Assembly: GCF_000003605.2 (NCBI RefSeq)
Contig: NW_003143816.1
Location: 1 to 21,911, forward strand
Source: Saccoglossus kowalevskii
Taxonomy: Eukaryota; Hemichordata; Enteropneusta; Harrimaniidae
Direction of reading: 5' to 3'
DNA: 21,911 nt
Shown here: in pieces, positions 12,732 to 21,911 of the stretch
Numbering within the stretch: position 1 is the stretch's first letter
Layout of the letters: each line of letters starts with the position of its first letter
Program-made: the position numbers and the translations under genes
Notes under the pieces: model-generated
What the model saw: the letters and a program-made list of their open reading frames with translations, nothing else
Told to the model about the DNA's origin: nothing
The model's database searches: none

Positions 12732-14830
12732 GTGCAGTTTTCATACTTGCGTGTAAACACCTGTGACCATATAAACTCATGTACAAATCACACCAAACCA
12801 ACAAAATGTGCACTGTTTTCATACTTGCGTGTAAACACCTGTGACCATATAAACTCATGTACAAATCACACCAAACCAACAAAATGTGCATTGTTTTCAT
12901 ACTTGCGTGTAAACACCTGTGACCATATAAACTCATGTACAAATCACACCAAACCAACAAAATGTGCACTGTTTTCATACTTGCGTGTAAACACCTGTGA
13001 CCATATAAACTCATGTATAAATTACACCAAACCAACAAAATGTGCATTGTTTTCATACTTGCGTGTAAACACCTGTGACCATATAAACTCATGTACAAAT
13101 CACACCAAACCAACAAAATGTGCACTGTTTTCATACTTGCGTGTAAACACCTGTGACCATATAAACTCATGTACAAATCACACCAAACCAACAAAATGTG
13201 CACTGTTTTCATACTTGCGTGTAAACACCTGTGACCATATAAACTCATGTACAAATCACACCAAACCAACAAAATGTGCACTGTTTTCATACTTGCGTGT
13301 AAACACCTGTGACCATATAAACTCATGTACAAATCACACCAAACCAACAAAATGTGCATTGTTTTCATACTTGCGTGTAAACACCTGTGACCATATAAAC
13401 TCATGTACAAATCACACCAAACCAACAAAATGTGCACTGTTTTCATACTTGCGTGTAAACACCTGTGACCATATAAACTCATGTACAAATCACACCAAAC
13501 CAACAAAATGTGCACTGTTTTCATACTTGCGTGTAAACACCTGTGACCATATAAACTCATGTACAAACCACACTAAACCAACAAAATGTGCACTGTTTTC
13601 ATACTTGCGTGTAAACACCTGTGACCATATAAACTCATGTACAAACCACACCAAACCAACAAAATGTGCACTGTTTTCATACTTGCGTGTAAACACCTGT
13701 GACCATATAAACTCATGTATAAATCACACCAAACCAACAAAATGTGCATTGTTTTCATACTTGCGTGTAAACACCTGTGACCATATAAACTCATGTACAA
13801 ACCACACCAAACCAACAAAATGTGCACTGTTTTCATACTTGCGTGTAAACACCTGTGACCATATAAACTCATGTACAAACCACACCAAACCAACAAAATG
13901 TGCATTGTTTTCATACTTGCATGTAAACACCTGTGACCATATAAACTCATGTACAAACCACACCAAACCAACAAAATGTGCACTGTTTTCATACTTGCGT
14001 GTAAACACCTGTGACCATATAAACTCATGTACAAATCACACCAAACCAACAAAATGTGCACTGTTTTCATACTTGCGTGTAAACACCTGTGACCATATAA
14101 ACTCATGTACAAACCACACTAAACCAACAAAATGTGCACTGTTTTCATACTTGCGTGTAAACACCTGTGACCATATAAACTCATGTACAAACCACACCAA
14201 ACCAACAAAATGTGCACTGTTTTCATACTTGCGTGTAAACACCTGTGACCATATAAACTCATGTATAAATCACACCAAACCAACAAAATGTGCATTGTTT
14301 TCATACTTGCGTGTAAACACCTGTGACCATATAAACTCATGTACAAACCACACCAAACCAACAAAATGTGCACTGTTTTCATACTTGCGTGTAAACACCT
14401 GTGACCATATAAACTCATGTATAAATCACACCAAACCAACAAAATGTGCACTGTTTTCATACTTGCGTGTAAACACCTGTGACCATATAAACTCATGTAC
14501 AAACCACACCAAACCAACAAAATGTGCACTGTTTTCATACTTGCATGTAAACACCTGTGACCATATAAACTCATGTATAAATCACACCAAACCAACAAAA
14601 TGTGCACTGTTTTCATACTTGCGTGTAAACACCTGTGACCATATAAACTCATGTACAAACCACACCAAACCAACAAAATGTGCACTGTTTTCATACTTGC
14701 GTGTAAACACCTGTGACCATATAAACTCATGTACAAACCACACCAAACCAACAAAATGTGCACTGTTTTTATACTTGCGTGTAAACACCTGTGACCATAT
14801 AAACTCATGTACAAACCACACCAAACCAAC
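12732..14830. repeat. Longest indel-free stretch of the array
   Basis: After the 76-bp unit near 12734, about 27 consecutive monomers keep exactly 78 bp until the 77-bp unit near 14840. Variation is limited to a few transition sites. This gives the longest open frame in the window (709 codons, plus strand). I do not read it as a gene, because the T/C changes fall at amino-acid-changing as well as silent positions, and the frame ends at an ordinary 1-bp deletion unit. It is probably the most recently homogenised or expanded part. Confidence 0.8.
13470..14405. repeat. Two copies of the CACACTAAACC cassette, seven monomers apart
   Basis: The cassette of five units reads: GTACAAATCAC, then GTACAAACCACACTAAACC, then GTACAAACCAC, then GTATAAATCAC with GCATTG, then GTACAAACCAC. 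Copies begin at 13470 and 14016, exactly 546 bp (seven monomers) apart. Further copies start near 1506, 1895, about 17850 (with a different first unit) and about 19310. The CACACTAAACC change was found only in these six units. Confidence 0.8.
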
Positions 14831-17800
14831 AAAATGTGCACTGTTTCATACTTGTGTGTAAACACCTGTGACCATATAAACTCATGTACAAATCACACCA
14901 AACCAACAAAATGCGCACTGTTTTTATACTTGCGTGTAAACACCTGTGACCATATAAACTCATGTACAAACCACACCAAACCAACAAAATGTGCACTGTT
15001 TTTATACTTGCGTGTAAACACCTGTGACCGTATAAACTCATGTATAAATCACACCAAACCAACAAAATGTGCATTGTTTTCATACTTGCATGTAAACACC
15101 TGTGACCATATAAACTCATGTACAAATCACACCAAACCAACAAAATGCGCACTGTTTTTATACTTGCGTGTAAACACCTGTGACCATATAAACTCATGTA
15201 CAAACCACACCAAACCAACAAAATGTGCACTGTTTTCATACTTGCGTGTAAACACCTGTGACCATATAAACTCATGTATAAATCACACCAAACCAACAAA
15301 ATGTGCATTGTTTTCATACTTGCATGTAAACACCTGTGACCATATAAACTCATGTACAAACCACACCAAACCAACAAAATGTGCACTGTTTTCATACTTG
15401 CGTGTAAACACCTGTGACCATATAAACTCATGTATAAATCACACCAAACCAACAAAATGTGCACTGTTTCATACTTGCGTGTAAACACCTGTGACCATAT
15501 AAACTCATGTACAAACCACACCAAACCAACAAAATGTGCATTGTTTTCATACTTGCATGTAAACACCTGTGACCATATAAACTCATGTACAAACCACACC
15601 AAACCAACAAAATGTGCACTGTTTTCATACTTGCGTGTAAACACCTGTGACCATATAAACTCATGTATAAATCACACCAAACCAACAAAATGTGCACTGT
15701 TTCATACTTGCGTGTAAACACCTGTGACCATATAAACTCATGTATAAATCACACCAAACCAACAAAATGCGCACTGTTTTTATACTTGCGTGTAAACACC
15801 TGTGACCATATAAACTCATGTATAAATCACACCAAACCAACAAAATGTGCATTGTTTTCATACTTGCGTGTAAACACCTGTGACCATATAAACTCATGTA
15901 CAAACCACACCAAACCAACAAAATGTGCACTGTTTTCATACTTGCGTGTAAACACCTGTGACCATATAAACTCATGTATAAATCACACCAAACCAACAAA
16001 ATGCGCACTGTTTTTATACTTGCGTGTAAACACCTGTGACCATATAAACTCATGTATAAATCACACCAAACCAACAAAATGTGCACTGTTTTCATACTTG
16101 CGTGTAAACACCTGTGACCATATAAACTCATGTACAAACCACACCAAACCAACAAAATGTGCACTGTTTTCATACTTGCGTGTAAACACCTGTGACCATA
16201 TAAACTCATGTACAAACCACACCAAACCAACAAAATGTGCACTGTTTTCATACTTGCGTGTAAACACCTGTGACCATATAAACTCATGTATAAATCACAC
16301 CAAACCAACAAAATGTGCATTGTTTTCATACTTGCGTGTAAACACCTGTGACCATATAAACTCATGTACAAACCACACCAAACCAACAAAATGTGCACTG
16401 TTTTCATACTTGCGTGTAAACACCTGTGACCATATAAACTCATGTACAAATCACACCAAACCAACAAAATGTGCATTGTTTTCATACTTGCGTGTAAACA
16501 CCTGTGACCATATAAACTCATGTACAAACCACACCAAACCAACAAAATGTGCACTGTTTTCATACTTGCGTGTAAACACCTGTGACCATATAAACTCATG
16601 TACAAATCACACCAAACCAACAAAATGTGCACTGTTTTCATACTTGCGTGTAAACACCTGTGACCATATAAACTCATGTATAAATCACACCAAACCAACA
16701 AAATGTGCATTGTTTTCATACTTGCGTGTAAACACCTGTGACCATATAAACTCATGTACAAACCACACCAAACCAACAAAATGTGCACTGTTTTCATACT
16801 TGCGTGTAAACACCTGTGACCATAAAAACTCATGTACAAATCACACCAAACCAACAAAATGTGCACTGTTTTCATACTTGCGTGTAAACACCTGTGACCA
16901 TATAAACTCATGTATAAATCACACCAAACCAACAAAATGTGCACTGTTTTCATACTTGCGTGTAAACACCTGTGACCATATAAACTCATGTACAAATCAC
17001 ACCAAACCAACAAAATGCGCACTGTTTTCATACTTGCGTGTAAACACCTGTGACCATATAAACTCATGTACAAATCACACCAAACCAACAAAATGCGCAC
17101 TGTTTTTATACTTGCGTGTAAACACCTGTGACCGTATAAACTCGTGTATAAATCACACCAAACCAACAAAATGTGCACTGTTTCATACTTGCGTGTAAAC
17201 ACCTGTGACCATATAAACTCATGTACAAACCACACCAAACCAACAAAATGTGCACTGTTTTCATACTTGCGTGTAAACACCTGTGACCATATAAACTCAT
17301 GTATAAACCACACCAAACCAACAAAATGTGCATTGTTTTCATACTTGCGTGTAAACACCTGTGACCATATAAACTCATGTACAAACCACACCAAACCAAC
17401 AAAATGTGCATTGTTTTCATACTTGCGTGTAAACACCTGTGACCATATAAACTCATGTACAAACCACACCAAACCAACAAAATGTGCATTGTTTTCATAC
17501 TTGCGTGTAAACACCTGTGACCATATAAACTCATGTACAAACCACACCAAACCAACAAAATGTGCACTGTTTTCATACTTGCGTGTAAACACCTGTGACC
17601 ATATAAACTCATGTACAAATCACACCAAACCAACAAAATGTGCACTGTTTTCATACTTGCGTGTAAACACCTGTGACCATATAAACTCATGTATAAATCA
17701 CACCAAACCAACAAAATGTGCATTGTTTTCATACTTGCATGTAAACACCTGTGACCATATAAACTCATGTACAAACCACACCAAACCAACAAAATGCGCA

Positions 17801-20457
17801 CTGTTTTTATACTTGCGTGTAAACACCTGTGACCATATAAACTCATGTATAAATCACACCAAACCAACAAAATGTGCACTGTTTTCATACTTGCGTGTAA
17901 ACACCTGTGACCATATAAACTCATGTACAAACCACACTAAACCAACAAAATGTGCACTGTTTTCATACTTGCGTGTAAACACCTGTGACCATATAAACTC
18001 ATGTACAAACCACACCAAACCAACAAAATGTGCACTGTTTTCATACTTGCGTGTAAACACCTGTGACCATATAAACTCATGTATAAATCACACCAAACCA
18101 ACAAAATGTGCATTGTTTTCATACTTGCGTGTAAACACCTGTGACCATATAAACTCATGTACAAACCACACCAAACCAACAAAATGTGCACTGTTTCATA
18201 CTTGCGTGTAAACACTTGTGACCATATAAACTCATGTACAAACCACACCAAACCAACAAAATGTGCACTGTTTCATACTTGCGTGTAAACACTTGTGACC
18301 ATATAAACTCATGTATAAATCACACCAAACCAACAAAATGTGCACTGTTTTCATACTTGCGTGTAAACACCTGTGACCATATAAACTCATGTACAAACCA
18401 CACCAAACCAACAAAATGTGCACTGTTTTCATACTTGCGTGTAAACACCTGTGACCATATAAACTCATGTATAAATCACACCAAACCAACAAAATGCGCA
18501 CTGTTTTTATACTTGCGTGTAAACACCTGTGACCATATAAACTCATGTACAAATCACACCAAACCAACAAAATGTGCACTGTTTTCATACTTGCGTGTAA
18601 ACACCTGTGACCGTATAAACTCATGTATAAATCACACCAAACCAACAAAATGTGCACTGTTTTCATACTTGCGTGTAAACACCTGTGACCATATAAACTC
18701 ATGTACAAACCACACCAAACCAACAAAATGTGCAGTTTTCATACTTGCGTGTAAACACCTGTGACCATATAAACTCATGTATAAATCACACCAAACCAAC
18801 AAAATGTGCATTGTTTTCATACTTGCGTGTAAACACCTGTGACCATATAAACTCATGTACAAACCACACCAAACCAACAAAATGTGCAGTTTTCATACTT
18901 GCGTGTAAACACCTGTGACCATATAAACTCATGTACAAATCACACCAAACCAACAAAATGTGCACTGCTTTCATACTTGCGTGTAAACACCTGTGACCAT
19001 ATAAACTCATGTACAAATCACACCAAACCAACAAAATGTGCACTGTTTTCATACTTGTGTGTAAACACCTGTGACCATATAAACTCATGTACAAATCACA
19101 CCAAACCAACAAAATGTGCACTGTTTTCATACTTGTGTGTAAACACCTGTGACCATATAAACTCATGTATAAATCACACCAAACCAACAAAATGTGCATT
19201 GTTTTCATACTTGCGTGTAAACACCTGTGACCATATAAACTCATGTACAAACCACACCAAACCAACAAAATGTGCACTGTTTTCATACTTGCGTGTAAAC
19301 ACCTGTGACCATATAAACTCATGTACAAATCACACCAAACCAACAAAATGTGCACTGTTTTCATACTTGCGTGTAAACACCTGTGACCATATAAACTCAT
19401 GTACAAACCACACTAAACCAACAAAATGTGCACTGTTTTCATACTTGCGTGTAAACACCTGTGACCATATAAACTCATGTACAAACCACACCAAACCAAC
19501 AAAATGTGCACTGTTTTCATACTTGCGTGTAAACACCTGTGACCATATAAACTCATGTATAAATCACACCAAACCAACAAAATGTGCATTGTTTTCATAC
19601 TTGCGTGTAAACACCTGTGACCATATAAACTCATGTACAAACCACACCAAACCAACAAAATGTGCACTGTTTTCATACTTGCGTGTAAACACCTGTGACC
19701 ATATAAACTCATGTACAAATCACACCAAAACCAACAAAATGTGCACTGTTTTCATACTTGCGTGTAAACACCTGTGACCATATAAACTCATGTACAAATC
19801 ACACCACAACAACAAAATGTGCACTGTTTTCATACTTGCGTGTAAACACCTGTGACCATATAAACTCATGTATAAATCACACCAAACCAACAAAATGTGC
19901 ACTGTTTTCATACTTGCGTGTAAACACCTGTGACCATATAAACTCATGTACAAACCACACCAAACCAACAAAATGTGCACTGTTTTCATACTTGCATGTA
20001 AACACCTGTGACCATATAAACTCATGTATAAATCACACCAAACCAACAAAATGTGCACTGTTTTCATACTTGCGTGTAAACACCTGTGACCATATAAACT
20101 CATGTACAAACCACACCAAACCAACAAAATGTGCACTGTTTTCATACTTGCGTGTAAACACCTGTGACCATATAAATTCATGTACAAATCACACCAAACC
20201 AACAAAATGTGCACTGTTTTCATACTTGCGTGTAAACACCTGTGACCATATAAACTCATGTACAAACCACACCAAACCAACAAAATGTGCACTGTTTTCA
20301 TACTTGCGTGTAAACACCTGTGACCATATAAACTCATGTACAAACCACACCAAACCAACAAAATGTGCACTGTTTTCATACTTGTGTGTAAACACCTGTG
20401 ACCATATAAAATCATGTACACATCACACCAAACCAACAAAATGTGCACCGCCCTCTT

Positions 20458-20463
20458 ACTTAC
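20458..20463 (-). other. 5' splice donor GTAAGT, inside the last satellite unit
   Basis: The minus strand reads TGTTTACAC then GTAAGTAAG, a full match to the consensus donor. The plus-strand complement, CTTACTTACGTGTAAACACC, aligns with CATACTTGCGTGTAAACACC of the satellite, so the donor and the last exon bases are also the right edge of the array. Confidence 0.8.
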
Positions 20464-20588
20464 GTGTAAACACCATATTGCTTGTCTTTCAGCATATGCA
20501 GATCCTGTACTTGTTGTTTAAGTTCTGCCATTCTCTTTTCACGGATATAGCCTGGCAACTCTTCATTCTCAAGCTCTTCAAGGAGTTT
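20464..20588 (-). CDS. Internal exon, TXNDC9/phosducin-like thioredoxin-fold protein (partial)
   Basis: This is a 125-nt minus-strand exon of 41 codons plus two bases. It is bounded by an acceptor (ACACTTTCAG, with T-rich sequence before it) and a GTAAGT donor. The peptide starts KLLEELENEE, continues LPGYIREKRMAELKQQ, and ends with KDKQYGVY and the first two bases of a Thr codon (ACN). An acidic stretch, a basic REKR-like helix and a YGxYT-type end match in order and spacing the segment before the thioredoxin fold of TXNDC9 and related phosducin-like proteins, which are cytosolic co-chaperone-like factors associated with CCT-mediated folding of tubulin and actin. The family call rests on about 41 residues and my recollection of relatives; the thioredoxin fold itself is outside the window. 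The codons look ordinary, with no break. The satellite lies in the intron that follows. Confidence 0.72.
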
Positions 20589-21228
20589 CTGAAAGTGTAT
20601 AAAAATAAAAAAATTTGAATATGACATTGCATGCACATCATTACTAACCAACCAAGGGGCACACTCACACAAACAGATCATTGTTCTATTTTTGTGCCAT
20701 TTATAGCAATGGTCAGTAACAGTTGCATAACAGCGGTTATAAGGATTATTCAGTCAGTTAGCAAGATTACTCACATGGTGTTCAACATAATGATTTGCAA
20801 ATCTAATGTTTGTATTTAATAACTTTTCTTTATTTCTTGTGCATTTCCATTGTATCTTATTCGATGAATATTAAAACGCAATATTAAAATAACCTGTTTG
20901 TATATTTTAACAGACACGTATCACTTTGAAAAAACTATGCCGTACCCTTTTAACAAGTATGATAATGGAATGATCTAAATTGTCCACTTGTCAGTAGAAT
21001 GGTTCCGTCAAGTCTAGATTAGACGAAAAATAATGTGTTTTGCAAAGTTGCAAACCATCTTGCAAACCGAATGATTCTCAGAACTGCTGTAAAATTATTG
21101 AGTATACTAGTGTATTGAGTAGCTAATGATATGGGGAATGCCAAGCTATTCAACTACAAGCGTTCATCACAAACCATGGCTATGTGAAATACGTGCATGA
21201 ATGTTTGCAAATCACTGTGACTCGTTAC
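20589..21228 (-). other. Presumed intron upstream of the exon; no other feature seen
   Basis: This is AT-rich sequence between the exon at 20464-20588 and the possible micro-exon at 21229-21246. The minus strand ends with a T-rich tract and ACACTTTCAG. Both strands are full of stops and no other exon, RNA gene or repeat was recognised. If the micro-exon is wrong, this is simply part of a longer intron. Confidence 0.55.
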
Positions 21229-21246
21229 CAACTTGTCCACCTCATC
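21229..21246 (-). CDS. Possible 18-nt micro-exon (DEVDKL) of the same gene
   Basis: On the minus strand, TTGTATTTTTGTAG is followed by GATGAGGTGGACAAGTTG and then GTAACGAG. A good acceptor and a fair donor enclose six codons, Asp-Glu-Val-Asp-Lys-Leu, in phase 0. The next exon begins in phase 0 with Lys-Leu-Leu-Glu-Glu. An acidic leader before LLxELE is what relatives of this family tend to have. A TAG in the same frame immediately before the exon excludes extension upstream. Eighteen bases could match by chance, so this is tentative. Confidence 0.3.
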
Positions 21247-21455
21247 CTACAAAAATACAATAATCAAGTCATTGACAAGATCAATGGAGATTTGCCAAAT
21301 TGATGAATTTATTAAATTTGAAGTTCTAAAGGCTCAAGTGACTGCATGACTGACCTTAAAAAAAATTGGTGGGGAGGGGTATGACGATTAGTGAGATTTT
21401 CTATAGAGTAGAAATAGTGTGCACAGTGTATAGGAACATAATGGATTGGTAACAA
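21247..21455. other. Unique right flank, nothing recognised
   Basis: AT-rich sequence, including an A run followed by a G-rich stretch (TGGTGGGGAGGGG) near 21366-21378. No convincing exon, RNA gene or regulatory site was found on either strand. Confidence 0.5.
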
Positions 21456-21574
21456 GAGAAGTCGGCCAGCAGGAGAAGTCGGCCAGCAAAACAACGGAGA
21501 AGTCGGCCAGTGCGAGAAGTCGGCCAGTGAGCATCGGAGAAGTCGGCCAGTGAAACATCGGAGAAGTCGGTCAT
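21456..21574. repeat. Short tandem array of GAGAAGTCGGCCAG, six copies
   Basis: Copies start at 21456, 21473, 21497, 21514, 21537 and 21561. The first five are exact over 14 bp and the sixth ends GGTCAT. Start-to-start spacings are 17, 24, 17, 23 and 24 bp, so units of about 41 bp made of a short and a long half are likely. The sequence is unrelated to the 78-bp satellite. Confidence 0.9.
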
Positions 21575-21891
21575 TACGTACATACTACGTTCAAACATAT
21601 TTACATTTTTTTTCTCGAAAAGTCGATCATTACTGGACATGGTACTTACTACGCTCGTACATATTGACTACAAATATGTTTTCGTGCGTCAAGTACAAAA
21701 GTGAGGAGTCGGCCATTTCGGTACAGACTTCGTTCGTACATAATGACTACAAACATTGTTTTTCATGTGTCAAGTACGAAAGTGAGAAGTTGGCCAGTAC
21801 AGTATAGACGTAAGTCAGAAGTCGGTTTTTACAGTACAGATTGCGTTCGTACACTTTGATTACGGAAAATGTGTTTTCGTGCGTCACGTAC
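21565..21891. repeat. Decayed tandem repeat of about 80 bp
   Basis: Partial copies begin with AGTCGG-like words at 21565, 21621, 21707, 21788 and 21820. Shared words are CGTTCGTAC (21731 and 21844, with CGCTCGTAC at 21652), TGACTACAAA (21665 and 21744), and GTGCGTCAAGTAC and close forms (21684, 21766, 21879). Full copies are 80-86 bp; the first and fourth look truncated. It runs directly on from the GAGAAGTCGGCCAG array and begins with its core word, so the two probably have a common origin. The array may continue past the right edge. Confidence 0.75.
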
Positions 21892-21911
21892 TATTAAAAA
21901 ATTGTGAGTAA

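Larger units (their letters stand above)
492..20474. repeat. 78-bp satellite array, about 257 head-to-tail monomers
   Basis: The array is continuous with one orientation and no insertions. On the plus strand each unit reads, in order: CATATAAACTCATGTA(C/T), AAA(T/C)CACACCAAACC, AACAAAATG(T/C)GCA(C/T)TG, TTTT(C/T)ATACTTG(C/T)G, then TGTAAACACCTGTGAC. My consensus has 29 A, 20 C, 20 T and 9 G (37% GC), so the plus strand is strongly C-over-G. The copy number comes from 19,983 bp divided by 78, corrected for about 20 units of 77 bp and about 20 of 76 bp. The first unit at 492 already matches the consensus, whereas the last one or two units (about 20400-20474) are diverged. Long open frames in one plus and two minus phases arise because 78 is a multiple of 3. 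Assembled length may not equal true length, since such arrays collapse easily. Confidence 0.99.

Noticed and set aside
492-20474. CRISPR array
   Set aside because: The units are contiguous and near-identical over their whole length, with no unique spacers, no cas genes and a eukaryotic context.
492-20474. Centromeric satellite
   Set aside because: The array is only seen beside a gene exon. I found no CENP-B-box-like word, and a single 20-kb array gives no evidence of centromere function.
20481-20618. Plus-strand tail of an open frame over the exon region
   Set aside because: It is the antisense of the minus-strand exon and its intron. Splice signals and family similarity are on the minus strand only.
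21401-21807. Short open frames over the right-flank repeats on both strands
   Set aside because: They are translations of the GAGAAGTCGGCCAG and about 80-bp repeats; the peptides repeat with the DNA and have no recognisable domain or splice context.
1-21911. Transposable element, tRNA or rRNA genes
   Set aside because: No terminal inverted repeats, target-site duplications, reverse transcriptase or transposase frames, or cloverleaf- or rRNA-like sequence were seen outside the tandem repeats.

Overview
The window is eukaryotic DNA, most likely from an invertebrate animal (inference; no species can be named). The evidence is a well-formed spliced exon on the minus strand, AT-rich non-coding flanks, and a satellite array about 20 kb long. 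There is no bacterial gene organisation, and I see no rRNA, tRNA, CRISPR array or mobile-element gene.

Layout. Bases 1-491 are unique, apparently non-coding sequence. Bases 492-20474 (91% of the window) are one uninterrupted head-to-tail tandem array of a 78-bp monomer, about 257 copies. All the long open frames across this region are by-products of the array: the monomer length is divisible by 3, and one plus frame and two minus frames of the monomer lack stops. Bases 20464-20588 are a 125-nt minus-strand exon with a clean acceptor and a perfect GTAAGT donor. Its peptide resembles the acidic/coiled-coil segment just before the thioredoxin fold of TXNDC9/phosducin-like proteins. An 18-nt micro-exon of the same gene is possible at 21229-21246. 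The satellite therefore lies in the intron that follows the 125-nt exon, and the last satellite unit overlaps the exon end and its splice donor. Bases 21456-21891 hold a second, unrelated set of tandem repeats: a short GAGAAGTCGGCCAG array followed by a decayed repeat of about 80 bp.

Inside the array, monomers differ at a few recurring sites. Nearly all are C/T or G/A transitions, several at CpG. Two recurrent deletion forms (77 and 76 bp) also occur. These markers show higher-order structure: a five-monomer period near the left end, a marked five-monomer cassette present six times from one end to the other, and blocks of 400-680 bp copied 1.5-9.4 kb apart. One three-monomer patch (11418-11650) is strikingly corrupted toward G and C runs and may be a sequencing or consensus artefact.

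Points most worth a second look are the overlap between the exon's splice donor and the satellite unit, the donor-like and forkhead-like sequences repeated in almost every monomer, the corrupted patch, and the mosaic of copied blocks. No protein-coding system is encoded by the array.
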